From the IMG/VR virus record IMGVR_UViG_3300021090_000030, positions 1-50,257 of that record: DNA of 50,257 nt, one strand, 5' to 3'. Position 1 is the first letter of the stretch, and every line of letters begins with the position of its first letter. The translations under genes and the position numbers were made by a program. Below are positions 22,934 to 32,701 of the stretch, in pieces. The notes under the pieces were generated by a model. The model was given only the letters and a program-made list of their open reading frames with translations, did not search any database and was not told the DNA's origin. The stretch comes from a virus.

Positions 22934-25920
22934 CTTACGCACCCGTACGTCCCGCAACCTCTCCCGAACTCACTTACCTACGAACGATGGGTCAGTGGAG
23001 TAAGTTATTCCTTGCAATTTTCAATCCCAACGTAATATACACAGCAGTAGCTGTTCATCCAGGTGTGGCGGACAGAATAGTTCAAATCGGTTTTACGGGC
23101 GGATCGGGTACTCTTGCTAACGTCAAAAAAGACATGACAATGTATGCTGGATCAACACCGGGTGCCTATGACCTGGGTGTTGTTCGGATCCGCAAAGCCC
23201 CCATAGCTGGAACATTCTATATCGGCGAAGAGAGTGACGTCAATTGGCAGACAACTACTTACCTTACCGTCGTAGACGATTTTGATATATGGGCTAGACA
23301 TATACAGACGATAAGCGATACAGAGTTCCGTATGGACTACGATGTCACATTTAGTGACCAGAATACTAACTTCGACCCTGTACCAATTATGGGAGGTCAT
23401 CGGGTTGTAAAACTGACGGGTGTGAGTGTTACGTTAGCGTTTGACTTCAGCAACAGTTACGTTATTGATTCGACTATTACTGGCTACTCTCTAACTTCTC
23501 CAGATGCATCAGCGTGGACAGGCGTAACCACTGCAACTCCCACTCTTACATTTAATACAACAGGCTGGCATGCCTTCTACCTTCAAGTTACCGCAGCAAA
23601 CGGCAAAATATATGAGGGAGTACGTTACGTTTTCGTTTATAGCGATGCTGATATGCCCGCCACAGTATTTCAGTTGGGTGATTGCTCTATAGACTACGAT
23701 ACAGGCGGCTGGTCATTTAGTGTTACTATGCAAGACGAAATCTCACTCGCTAATGTCCCCGAAAGAGCCCTGTGCATCCTGTTCGCAGAAGACCATTACG
23801 GAGCTACTAAGACATCTATTGGACAGTTAGCTGGTTGTGAAAATATTCTAGCTGTTGGCAAGATAGCTGAAGAGTCTATTACACTCAATCCTGAACAGAG
23901 TGAGATAACACTACGTATCCAAAGTTACCACTACTGGTTGAACAAGGTATACGGGTTTCCGACAGGTGTAATTCAGGTTACTGGAACACCCACGAATTGG
24001 GCTGAGATGCAATCACCTACAGTCGACAAAGTGGTACATCGCCTACTTCATTGGGGGTGTACCGCAACCACTATAATGGATGTGTATCTAACGAACGACG
24101 TTCGTTATGCTTCTGAATTGATAAGCCCCACATCGAGTCTATGGACACAACTACAGGAGTTGGCGTTTGCTTCTATCCAAGCACGTCCTGGAGTAGACAG
24201 ATTCGGAAGACTATTTGTAGAGGTAGAACCGCAACTAGTTCCTGTTGCATCCCGTACTTGGGCTTCAGTTATGACTCTTACAGACGTTGATTGGCATGGT
24301 TCTATAAACATGCAAAGGGTCGTAGTTACACCTGTAGGATTGGTTAATATGTCTGGTGTAGTAGTTACCTCTGTAGGCACAGGCAGTGCTTTATTCTCAC
24401 TAACTCCTGGGCACGTATTCAAACACTATGGAGGTACAGAAGTCCTAGATAGGATGCTTTTGTCTACACAGGCTCTAAGCAATCAACTAGCAGGACTGGT
24501 ACTCGGATGGAGAAACAATCCATTCCCTAATAACGAAGCTCCGTTGTTGAACAATCGGATGGTCGACTGCTTCCCCCGTCAAGCAGTTACGTGGGCTGTA
24601 TCTGCAGAAGACAATCCACGTGGGTTCTCGTTCAATGCAAGGTTCATACCTCGTAGGGTGGAATTACGTTGGGATCCTACAACAGGCTTCCTGCAGACCT
24701 TCGTATCTCTCGAGATGGAAGGTGTTGAGAACGTCTCAGCTGATGGAGATATTCCAGGAGCCGGATCGGGAGATTTGTCTATTCCTCCTGCTCCTCCACC
24801 GTATCCCCCCATTCCGTCTTTTCCGATCGTTCTTCCAGGAGATATTGCTGAACAGAGTGTAGTTAGTAAGATCTTGTTGCATGATACTACATATGGGTTA
24901 CTATATACTACAAGTTTTGATACTTCTAATCCGCAGTGGATTACTGTGAATTCAGGCTTGACCACTGTACAGTATCAGAAAATCAATGCAATTTCTATAA
25001 CACCTTCTGGTCAGATTTACGTAGCGTTTCGTGAGGCAGATTATCCTGGACATTTGAGGCCTGACATTTTTATCGCTTACGCTCCTTACATAGGAGGTAC
25101 ATTTACCATTTTAGAGGACCTGACATCCTTAAAAGTCAAATTCCCCACGCCAACATACAGTGAATGGGCAGTGCGAGCCTTGGCTGTCAATAGTTTGAAC
25201 GGACAAGCGGCCTATCTTATAGTGGGAAAAGGTGGAGGTAGTACTGCAAAGCTTTATGTTGGCAGTGGAGCAACCTGGACGTCAGGACTTGAAATAAGTA
25301 CCTACTCGGCAATTAATTATGTAGCCTCCCTCTCTTATGGCTTTGGCGCTTGGCTTCTGACCGGACCTGGTGCTGCCTTTGTCCGTGCGAGACAATGGAC
25401 AATCAACCCGGTAGGGACGTCCGTTATCTCATCCTCAGACTTACTTCTGTCTGGAATGTTCCAACATTTCCGAGCAGGTACTACGGACAAAGTTTTTCAC
25501 AATGTGGATGGCAGTGCGGGTGTATGGTATTCGTCTACCGGGAATGGAGCAACGTATTCTTCTGTTTATTCTGCCGCACTAGATACAGATTACAATACTA
25601 TCGGACCTCTTGGAGCGAATCCTCATGTAGAAAATTATCAAGACTGTGACCCCACAGGTACATACCTTATGTTAGATGCGTTTACCACTGCACACAAAGG
25701 GAAATCTAGTGACGGAGGTGCAACTATTGTTGCGTTAGCAAGTCTACCACCCGGAAACTGGCACTTTAGGTATGCTGGATCGATACAACGGTGGGTAGCA
25801 GCTGGAGGAACTTCGGTGAGACTCACACAAGACTTTGGCACTATTTGGCTCAATCGAGAAGGGAACTACACCGCAGATTTTCCTTCTGGCAGCATAGACA
25901 TGGTAAGATTTGTAGGATAA
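22930..25920 (+). CDS. Large tail-tip / minor tail protein with C-terminal beta-propeller-like half
   Basis: 996 residues from GTG overlapping the previous stop. The N-terminal ~615 residues are beta-rich tail-hub-like sequence with an Ig-like module near 160-240 (DASAWTGVTTATPTLTFNTT). A proline-rich linker follows (PPAPPPYPPIPSFP, about 620-635). The last ~350 residues show repeated blades with aromatic ends and an Asp-box-like SSDGGATI near the C-terminus, suggesting a propeller for receptor binding. The exact role (Tal, hub or fibre) cannot be fixed from sequence. Confidence 0.75.
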   Translation: MTYAPVRPATSPELTYLRTMGQWSKLFLAIFNPNVIYTAVAVHPGVADRIVQIGFTGGSGTLANVKKDMTMYAGSTPGAYDLGVVRIRKAPIAGTFYIGEESDVNWQTTTYLTVVDDFDIWARHIQTISDTEFRMDYDVTFSDQNTNFDPVPIMGGHRVVKLTGVSVTLAFDFSNSYVIDSTITGYSLTSPDASAWTGVTTATPTLTFNTTGWHAFYLQVTAANGKIYEGVRYVFVYSDADMPATVFQLGDCSIDYDTGGWSFSVTMQDEISLANVPERALCILFAEDHYGATKTSIGQLAGCENILAVGKIAEESITLNPEQSEITLRIQSYHYWLNKVYGFPTGVIQVTGTPTNWAEMQSPTVDKVVHRLLHWGCTATTIMDVYLTNDVRYASELISPTSSLWTQLQELAFASIQARPGVDRFGRLFVEVEPQLVPVASRTWASVMTLTDVDWHGSINMQRVVVTPVGLVNMSGVVVTSVGTGSALFSLTPGHVFKHYGGTEVLDRMLLSTQALSNQLAGLVLGWRNNPFPNNEAPLLNNRMVDCFPRQAVTWAVSAEDNPRGFSFNARFIPRRVELRWDPTTGFLQTFVSLEMEGVENVSADGDIPGAGSGDLSIPPAPPPYPPIPSFPIVLPGDIAEQSVVSKILLHDTTYGLLYTTSFDTSNPQWITVNSGLTTVQYQKINAISITPSGQIYVAFREADYPGHLRPDIFIAYAPYIGGTFTILEDLTSLKVKFPTPTYSEWAVRALAVNSLNGQAAYLIVGKGGGSTAKLYVGSGATWTSGLEISTYSAINYVASLSYGFGAWLLTGPGAAFVRARQWTINPVGTSVISSSDLLLSGMFQHFRAGTTDKVFHNVDGSAGVWYSSTGNGATYSSVYSAALDTDYNTIGPLGANPHVENYQDCDPTGTYLMLDAFTTAHKGKSSDGGATIVALASLPPGNWHFRYAGSIQRWVAAGGTSVRLTQDFGTIWLNREGNYTADFPSGSIDMVRFVG

Positions 25921-25921
25921 T

Positions 25922-28279
25922 ATGGCAGTCCGAAAAAGCATCAATCAGATAAAATCTGAACTCCAAAATAAGATATTCAAGGGTGGAGAGTACTGGATTG
26001 AGAAGCAGTTTGCCGATTTGGGTAACTATTCTGGAGTTGTAGAAGTCCCTAACACACAAAATATGGTCTATGCCCGCCTGGCTAACGGACAAGTTGTAGA
26101 AGTCTTCAATAACGTTGCTCCGAACATTTACAACTGGAAAGTATCCATAGGTAGGGACAAATCGCAACCGTCTCTTGTAAAGGTTGTCGAAGTACGTTGG
26201 GTGTATAACATTAGAGAAACGATCGCCTATATACTGTTCCATCACAAACAACACGAATACCCTAACCCAGATACAACATGGATAAGTCGTGACAATTTTT
26301 TGCCGTTGTTGGTATTACCTAAGAGTGGATTTACTGTTAGACTGTACGGAGATGTCATTTATTCGTCTAGTATGCCGTATCCGGTACGTGTACTGGATGT
26401 CGATGACTTAGACGTATCATCTTACGTAGTTAGTGCAGGAGCTAGATACGTCTTGCTCGAAGCCGACTCTACTGGAGCTCTAAATTACGTCGTTGGAGAT
26501 ACAGTCACTTCACGAGAAGTTTTATATACTCAACCGTTGCCAGTTCCTACTCTAGGCTCGTTCCCTATTTGTGCTTTCATCTTCTATGAAGGACAAACCG
26601 AGCTGAGAAGGGATAGCGTAGAGAGAACAATTATTGACCTACGCATGTTTACGTCAGATAGTAGCTTGAATGTTGCTGCCCAAATTCATGCCGCTACAGG
26701 TAAAACTACTCCAGTAGACGCTGACGAGTTTGGACTTACGGATAGTGTAGCAAGTTGGATATTGAAGAAGGTAACGTGGACTAACATCAAAGCCACGCTC
26801 AAGATCTACTTTGACACATTATATTCGGCACTTGGACACGTTCACGACGCAGCAGATGTAACCTATACACCTGCGGTGCTTGCAGATTGGGATGGATCTG
26901 CCGATCCTGGGGATGTAGACCAGGCACTGGATCAACTGGCCGAACGTATGACGACGGGGGGTGGTGGCCTACCCAATCCCTTTGCACTAACTGCCGATAT
27001 TACTCCAACTCCACTCTCGGCAAGCGTGAACGACTACGATCCCACAGGATTGTCTACTGCCGATATTATCAGAATTGACGCGGATGATGAACCTTATTCA
27101 ATTACAGGTCTTGTGGGTGGAGCCGATGGCAGGATCGTCATTTTCCATAATGTTAGCAATGATTGGACGATTGATTTTCCGAAAGAGAGTACGTCATCCG
27201 CAGCCGCTAACAGATTCGACTTCCCGAATAGCATCCGGCTCCGATCGAAGCGAACTCTGGTCATTCAGTATGATGCGGCTATATCCAGATGGAGAGCAAT
27301 TGCCAGTGACGATGCAGTCTCAATTCAAGGTGTAGCAATAAATCCGGGTTTGGCATCTCTTCTGGATGTGAACGAGACCCTTGTCTTCGATGGCGAAGAA
27401 CTTGTACCTGCTCCATTTCCCACAGATGAGAGTATTCAGGATATTGTCGGAGCAATGTTTAGTGGAAACACAGAGACAGGCATCACGGCTACTTACCAGG
27501 ATGCTGATGGAACTATCGACCTGGAAGTCACAGGCAGTGGGTATCCCCCCGGACATTTGTTTGGCTGCGAACTGTCGAACAACGGAACCGATCCGACCAA
27601 TGACATTGATATAACTGCCGGGAACTGTCGGGACAGTACAAACGCAGTAGATATGACCATACCAGCACGCATAAAGCGCCTTGATGCGTCGTGGGTGACC
27701 GGGACGAATCAGGGTGGTCTTTCCTCATCTCTAACCATTGCCAATATCACTTATCACGTTTTTGCGATCCGAGTGGCAGGCGTGGATGATGTGGGTTTTG
27801 ATACCAGTGTAGCAGCAGCCAATCTTATTGCGGACCATTCTGCTACCCACATAAGGAGACTCGGCTCTATTATTCGAGTTGCTGGTGTGATTCTGCCGTT
27901 CACCCAGGTAGGTGATTACTTTGAGCTACAGACTCCTGTAAGAGATGCGAATGACGTAGCCGGAGAACTTGGTACTTCATCTAGAACCTATACTCTTGCT
28001 AGTGTTCCGACAGGAATTGTGCTCAGGACAAATATCACCGGCTTTACGTGGAAGGTTGCCAATTATGCTGCGGTGTATGTCCGGGCACTTACTCAGGTGG
28101 ACGTAGCAGCAGCCTACAACACTAACGCGAATGTCTACGATGTCTCAGGTGGAGCCGGAGCATCAAGTAATCTTGTAGTCTGGACAAACACCAGTGCGCA
28201 GATCGCTGCACGGTCGAATGTTACATCTACCAACCTTATTATCATTACTCGCGGCTGGATCGACACACGAGGTCGATGA
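25922..28279 (+). CDS. Tail fibre / baseplate protein
   Basis: 785 residues. N-terminal ~270 residues look like an anchoring domain (RKSINQIKSELQNKIFKGGE). A linker with HVHDAADVTYTPAVLADWDG (about 297-316) follows, a motif typical of phage fibre repeats before the knob, then SDPGDVDQALDQLAERM-like helix and beta-rich C-terminal domains. Probably trimeric and used for receptor contact. Starts two bases after the previous stop. Confidence 0.75.
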   Translation: MAVRKSINQIKSELQNKIFKGGEYWIEKQFADLGNYSGVVEVPNTQNMVYARLANGQVVEVFNNVAPNIYNWKVSIGRDKSQPSLVKVVEVRWVYNIRETIAYILFHHKQHEYPNPDTTWISRDNFLPLLVLPKSGFTVRLYGDVIYSSSMPYPVRVLDVDDLDVSSYVVSAGARYVLLEADSTGALNYVVGDTVTSREVLYTQPLPVPTLGSFPICAFIFYEGQTELRRDSVERTIIDLRMFTSDSSLNVAAQIHAATGKTTPVDADEFGLTDSVASWILKKVTWTNIKATLKIYFDTLYSALGHVHDAADVTYTPAVLADWDGSADPGDVDQALDQLAERMTTGGGGLPNPFALTADITPTPLSASVNDYDPTGLSTADIIRIDADDEPYSITGLVGGADGRIVIFHNVSNDWTIDFPKESTSSAAANRFDFPNSIRLRSKRTLVIQYDAAISRWRAIASDDAVSIQGVAINPGLASLLDVNETLVFDGEELVPAPFPTDESIQDIVGAMFSGNTETGITATYQDADGTIDLEVTGSGYPPGHLFGCELSNNGTDPTNDIDITAGNCRDSTNAVDMTIPARIKRLDASWVTGTNQGGLSSSLTIANITYHVFAIRVAGVDDVGFDTSVAAANLIADHSATHIRRLGSIIRVAGVILPFTQVGDYFELQTPVRDANDVAGELGTSSRTYTLASVPTGIVLRTNITGFTWKVANYAAVYVRALTQVDVAAAYNTNANVYDVSGGAGASSNLVVWTNTSAQIAARSNVTSTNLIIITRGWIDTRGR

Positions 28280-28330
28280 CTTAGAAACATTCCCAATATG
28301 TTGGGATGAAAAACAAAAGGAGTAAATAAC

Positions 28331-28585
28331 ATGTCAGCATTACCTAATTCAAGATCGACTTTCGGGGTTATAGGGGCGGTTGAGATCACACCAGACGATG
28401 ATGTTGATCTCGAAAAGGCCACACGTGGAATTTACGTGGGCGTCGCCGGAAATTTGAAGGTAACTCTGTTGAATGGGGATACAGTCACCTATGTAAATCT
28501 CGCCGCTGGAGTTACACATGCAAAGCAGATAGTAAGGGTATGGGATACCGGTACAACCGCAACTAATATTATCGGAGAATACTAG
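28331..28585 (+). CDS. Spike base protein, RCAP_Rcc01079-like
   Basis: 84 residues. The sequence DDDVDLEKATRGIYVGVAGN, then LKVTLLNGDTVTYVNLAAGV and VWDTGTTATNIIGEY matches the small spike-base family first named from a gene transfer agent protein. These form a trimeric platform for spikes. Good site AAAAGGAGTAAATAAC; small hairpin (TCCCAA...TTGGGA) lies in the 51-base gap upstream. Followed at once by an adhesin-like gene, consistent with a spike base and spike pair. Confidence 0.8.
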   Translation: MSALPNSRSTFGVIGAVEITPDDDVDLEKATRGIYVGVAGNLKVTLLNGDTVTYVNLAAGVTHAKQIVRVWDTGTTATNIIGEY

Positions 28586-30130
28586 ATGAAAATAGACATT
28601 GGGTTGTCACTTGGGTCAGGAAGAAAAACAGGGTCGTCTGATGTCATTCAGCCAACTGTGACAATTACCGTTGTGGGTGGAAGTCCTAATGCAAGTCTGC
28701 CCCTTGTTATCGAATTTGCTCTTAGTGAACCATCACCGGATTTCATTTCTAGCTGTGTCGATGTTGATGGTGGAACAATTGCTAATTTTGGAGGGTCTGG
28801 CACTGCCTACACTTGCGAAGGCATGCCTGCTTTGCCAAACGGGACGATGACCTTTGACATAGCTGCCAACGCTTTTCACGATATGGTGGGTAACGGAAAT
28901 GCAGTCGCGACCCAACTGGTTGTGGTGTCAAGTGCGTTTGAGCTTGCCGATGAATTTACCGATACGGTAGCTCCAGGTGCAGTGAATGGATCGACTGCGA
29001 CGCCTACAGGTCAAGCAAGAACAGCCACAGACACAAACTCGAAATTATCCATTGGTTCCGGAGTTGCTAATTTCGCAACGGGTGGTGCCGCAGCAGGAAA
29101 CCCGGGGTTATGGTATCCAGGTAGAGCAAGGGTTGCAGGCAAGGCGTTGATTGCACGTATAGCAGGTACGAACACCAATTACTCTGTTGGATGGGATTCT
29201 AATGCCGCTGGTGGAGTGTCTCAGGCGCTCAACTTTTTCACAACGGGTGTTGTACGTGCGTTCCTTTATGCGATTGTGCCGTTGACAGTTGGTGCGAACC
29301 CTACATCAGGAGCAAATGTATATTGTGCAATTCTCCTGAGAGCCACCGGAGCACGCTTTTTCATTAAGGAGGCAACTGCCTTCTCGAAATGGAGGTTCTT
29401 GTATCCTGATAAGAACGGAGCCGACGCTACAGTATATGCTTCTCTGAACTCACAAGGTGTGACTGCTGTATTCACTTCGGGTTTCATCCGCATTCCTGAA
29501 AATCTTATTATTGCTCCTCCCCTTGCATCGGATGCCTTCACGCGTACAAACGGTGCGTTGGGTAATACAGGTGGGGGAGGTTCAGAAGAATCAGGTGGAA
29601 GTGGTTTGGCTTGGACAAATCAGCTGGGAACAGTTCAGATCTCTGGCAATAAAGCAATGGCGACTGTACTGAGTGGCGATAGAGCTATCTGTACTGTACC
29701 TGTTGGTTCGGAGAGCGCGTTTCTTGAAGCAGCGGTAACTCGTGGAACGACCGGAGTCGGGTTGGTGCTACAATATGTAGATGCAGACAACTATGTTTAT
29801 GTCAGGCGTACTGCTGCAAATGTACAGTTGATAAACCGTGTAGCCGGTGTAGAAACCACTACCATAACCGGAACTCCTGCCGAAGTGAACGGCTCAAGGT
29901 TGATGGGCGTCATTACAGATATAACCACAGAAATAGTTGTACGCACTTACTACAATGAAGCTCTAGTTGGTGGCGAACAATATCTGTCGAATTTTGGCGG
30001 ACATGGAACGTCCGGCGACAAAATGGGTTTGATTTTCTTTGACCTTGACAGTAGTGTTGATAATTTCGTTTGTTGGGCAAGGGGCGTTGAAGATGAGTAT
30101 GAAGATGTGTTCAACAAGTACGCGTTGTAG
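28586..30130 (+). CDS. Spike/adhesin-like structural protein with a Bap-type Ig domain
   Basis: 514 residues, starting right after the spike-base stop. Residues about 22-112 form a bacterial Ig-like (Bap-type) domain: PTVTITVVGGSPNAS, EFALSEPSPDF, GTMTFDIAANAFHDMVGNGN. The rest is Gly/Thr/Ala-rich beta-sandwich sequence with two related halves (GYxxx-poor, FTDTVAPGAVNG... and FTRTNGALGNTGGGGSEESG), resembling concanavalin-like surface-binding domains. Likely binds the host surface. Binding target unknown. Confidence 0.7.
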   Translation: MKIDIGLSLGSGRKTGSSDVIQPTVTITVVGGSPNASLPLVIEFALSEPSPDFISSCVDVDGGTIANFGGSGTAYTCEGMPALPNGTMTFDIAANAFHDMVGNGNAVATQLVVVSSAFELADEFTDTVAPGAVNGSTATPTGQARTATDTNSKLSIGSGVANFATGGAAAGNPGLWYPGRARVAGKALIARIAGTNTNYSVGWDSNAAGGVSQALNFFTTGVVRAFLYAIVPLTVGANPTSGANVYCAILLRATGARFFIKEATAFSKWRFLYPDKNGADATVYASLNSQGVTAVFTSGFIRIPENLIIAPPLASDAFTRTNGALGNTGGGGSEESGGSGLAWTNQLGTVQISGNKAMATVLSGDRAICTVPVGSESAFLEAAVTRGTTGVGLVLQYVDADNYVYVRRTAANVQLINRVAGVETTTITGTPAEVNGSRLMGVITDITTEIVVRTYYNEALVGGEQYLSNFGGHGTSGDKMGLIFFDLDSSVDNFVCWARGVEDEYEDVFNKYAL

Positions 30131-30142
30131 AAAGGAAAAACT

Positions 30143-31360
30143 ATGACAGAGGAACGTACAACACAAGCAGGACGACTGAGACCAGCCTACAACGCGAACA
30201 CTCTGGTCAATCAACTATTCGCCAAAACTACTAAAGTAACGATAGCAGAGGGAGTAGCTGAAGAGTTTCCTGACGTCTCCTTCTACCAAGCCGTCATTGA
30301 CTGGAACTTGATGAGTGCCCACACCCGGTCAATCATTATCCGTGCAGGCCAGAGGAATTGGGTAGATGAGAAGTTCAAGACCAACTGGGTAGAGGCAAAG
30401 CGTCGAAAACTGTATCGTGGAGTGTACTGGCTCTACGATGGAAGGGAGAGTCCAGGCTTCCAAGCTAATCTTTTGAAGTCTCTAATAGAGCACGACATAC
30501 CTGAGATGGAGATATGGGTAGATTGGGAAATAAACTATAAAGGCTCGTACGAAGGACTCAAGAATGTCGTAGCCATGATGCAAGCTCTAGAAGCTATGTT
30601 CCCAGGAAAGGAAGTAGGTTTGTATTTAGGCTATTATTGGATGATTGCTAATAGCAACGTATTACTCAATTACTCTCAGTACCAGTACTTAAAGACTCGT
30701 CCGCTATGGTTAGGACAATACACACCTTCGCCTATAACTAACTTGCTAATACCGGCACCATTTAGTCTATCAAACCTGCGGCACCACCAATACGGTACGC
30801 CAGTAAGAGGCAAAGAGTTCGGTTGTAGTGGTTCGTACGAGATAGACATGAACCGATACGCAGACCAACAAAAGACATATGCTGAACGTTATAACGTAAC
30901 TACCCCACCAATCGTAATATCAAACGGAGGAACAATGGCTGGAACACCTATTACCCCTTTATGGATGGAAGTAACTGCAACCAAATTGAACGTTAGAAGC
31001 TCTGCGGGCGGTACTGTCCCCGAAACAGATTTGGGCGACCTATACCTACACTCAAAGGTCTTAGTAGACCAAACCTACATGCTCGGAACAATAACCTGGT
31101 ACAGAGCAGTAAAGGCCTACAGCCCCGACGGTAAGCAAGTACTTTTGGCTGACAAAACTCCTTTGGAAGGACATACGAATTGTTGGCTCAGTGGTACGTA
31201 CTTGACTCCCTCGTCAGCCCCTGTGCCCATACCGGACCCTACTCCTGCTCCTATACCCACAGCCGATGAGCTGCATATTGACGTGAGTATTGTAGGCGGA
31301 AAGATAACTGGCTCCCTTGAAGGGGTAGCACAGGGCAAACCATTTACCATAACATACTAA
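30143..31360 (+). CDS. Endolysin: GH25 muramidase with SH3-like domain
   Basis: 405 residues, site GAAAGGA. Catalytic GH25 domain at about 38-245: FPDVSFYQAVIDW (D44), RGVYWLYDG, EIWVDWEI (D127, E129) and later LWLGQYTPSP, HHQYG and SGSYEIDMNRYA, the conserved barrel motifs. An SH3b-like cell-wall domain follows at about 270-350 (TATKLNVRSSAGG, NCWLSGTYLTP), then a Pro-rich linker and a short beta-tail. Cuts the beta-1,4 bond between MurNAc and GlcNAc. No signal peptide, so a holin should release it. Confidence 0.88.
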   Translation: MTEERTTQAGRLRPAYNANTLVNQLFAKTTKVTIAEGVAEEFPDVSFYQAVIDWNLMSAHTRSIIIRAGQRNWVDEKFKTNWVEAKRRKLYRGVYWLYDGRESPGFQANLLKSLIEHDIPEMEIWVDWEINYKGSYEGLKNVVAMMQALEAMFPGKEVGLYLGYYWMIANSNVLLNYSQYQYLKTRPLWLGQYTPSPITNLLIPAPFSLSNLRHHQYGTPVRGKEFGCSGSYEIDMNRYADQQKTYAERYNVTTPPIVISNGGTMAGTPITPLWMEVTATKLNVRSSAGGTVPETDLGDLYLHSKVLVDQTYMLGTITWYRAVKAYSPDGKQVLLADKTPLEGHTNCWLSGTYLTPSSAPVPIPDPTPAPIPTADELHIDVSIVGGKITGSLEGVAQGKPFTITY

Positions 31361-32124
31361 TGAGCACCATACGATTCAACTACAGGGGCCTCGGAAGTAA
31401 GCAGTACGTGAAGCTACTTCCGGATACTAAAGTGCCCCAATGGGACTACAAGTGTCGTTCCCTATTTAGTCATTCTGACGGGTTACTAGACAATCACGGA
31501 TACCCGCAAATGGTACCTCTAAAGAGTCGTCATGGTACCAAACTAACTGAATCGTGGCAGCGTTATTTGATGGATGTCCAGTGTGTTTATTACTTTGGTA
31601 TTCCATTCGACTTGCTCTCTAAGGACCGCAGAGATAGGATGATACGGTGGTTTAGTAGTATGTACGACGGTAATAGGTTCATAACTAACAATGCGGGTGT
31701 AGACACTCGTGAAAATGTATTTACGGGTGCACATGAAGGGGCTGGATGGCCTATGGCTCAAGAGGTTGTGTGTGCTGTAAATCTGTTAGAGCTTGACAGC
31801 TTGGAGCCCGAAACAATTGCAGGTGATTTGTGCTACAGAATAAAGACTTTGAACGGAAGTCAACATCCGCCAAACTTTATGAGGGTCAACTACACAACCA
31901 GTCCTGCATATATACATGTTGCCGTTACATGGCTTTATAACGACGATCCTAGCATAACCACGCCTGAGCAAAGATTCAAGACGGGGAACTTCCCCCAAAT
32001 GGAGAATGTAGGTTTTGCTGGTCATTCGCTGTACCCGAATATAAGTCCTGAGGGAATTAATTGGGTAGAAGTAAGTCGTGTTGAGTTAGTTACGTCAGAA
32101 CATATCAATCATTTCGAGGTATGA
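31360..32124 (+). CDS. Hypothetical protein between endolysin and HD-GYP genes (254 aa)
   Basis: No family recognised. Soluble, aromatic-rich, with a stretch YYFGIPFDLLSKDRRDRMIR and a beta-rich C-terminus. Its ATG overlaps the endolysin stop (TAATG), so it is coupled to lysis or tail genes. Could be a late structural protein or a second host-takeover factor. Confidence 0.6.
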   Translation: MSTIRFNYRGLGSKQYVKLLPDTKVPQWDYKCRSLFSHSDGLLDNHGYPQMVPLKSRHGTKLTESWQRYLMDVQCVYYFGIPFDLLSKDRRDRMIRWFSSMYDGNRFITNNAGVDTRENVFTGAHEGAGWPMAQEVVCAVNLLELDSLEPETIAGDLCYRIKTLNGSQHPPNFMRVNYTTSPAYIHVAVTWLYNDDPSITTPEQRFKTGNFPQMENVGFAGHSLYPNISPEGINWVEVSRVELVTSEHINHFEV

Positions 32125-32125
32125 G

Positions 32126-32701
32126 ATGATAGACGACATCGAACTGAAAGACCTCGTAAGGCTATTGAATGCGTTGTCAGATGCTCACGAGCCTGAAACT
32201 ATGGACCATGCTAGGCGCTGCCGAGAAAGTACCATTCGCATAGCTACGCAGTTAGGTATAAAGGGTATGGAGTTGAGGTATATGGGGTACGCAGCGGATA
32301 TTCATGACATAGGTAAGGTAGGAATATCATCAGACATTATACGTAACCCGGGACAGCTTACTCACTCAGAAAGAGCAGCCATTGAAACACATTGCGACAT
32401 AGGCTACAGAGCTTTAACTCTAGGTGGGGTACCTAAACTTATTACTGAAGCAGTGCTCTACCATCAAGAACATTGGGACGGTTCAGGTTATCCGGAAAAG
32501 CTAGAAGGCATACAGATACCTGTAGGAGCTCGCATCATATGTATTGCAGACATGTGGGACGCGCTGCTAAGCCAAAGGCCCTATAGACCAGCCAAAACAT
32601 TTAAAGAGGGTTTGGAGATCATGAATGAAAATATAAACTGGTTCGACCCAGAAATATACGCTATATGGATAAAACTAGCATACGAGGAGAAACATGGATA
32701 G
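32126..32701 (+). CDS. HD-GYP domain phosphodiesterase
   Basis: 191 residues, almost wholly an HD-GYP domain. Visible metal and substrate residues: E24 and H28 (PETMDHARR), H60-D61 and K64 (DIHDIGKVG), H89 (ETHCDIGYRAL), H113-Q114 (YHQEHWDG), the signature G121-Y122-P123, D142 (IADMWDALLSQRPYR). All core ligands are present; the second His of the usual HHE is Gln, as in a number of family members. Family role: cleaves cyclic di-GMP to pGpG/GMP, and some members cleave 3'3'-cGAMP. No receiver or membrane domain is attached. Sits in the late operon next to the lysis genes. Target nucleotide is not known. Confidence 0.9.
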   Translation: MIDDIELKDLVRLLNALSDAHEPETMDHARRCRESTIRIATQLGIKGMELRYMGYAADIHDIGKVGISSDIIRNPGQLTHSERAAIETHCDIGYRALTLGGVPKLITEAVLYHQEHWDGSGYPEKLEGIQIPVGARIICIADMWDALLSQRPYRPAKTFKEGLEIMNENINWFDPEIYAIWIKLAYEEKHG

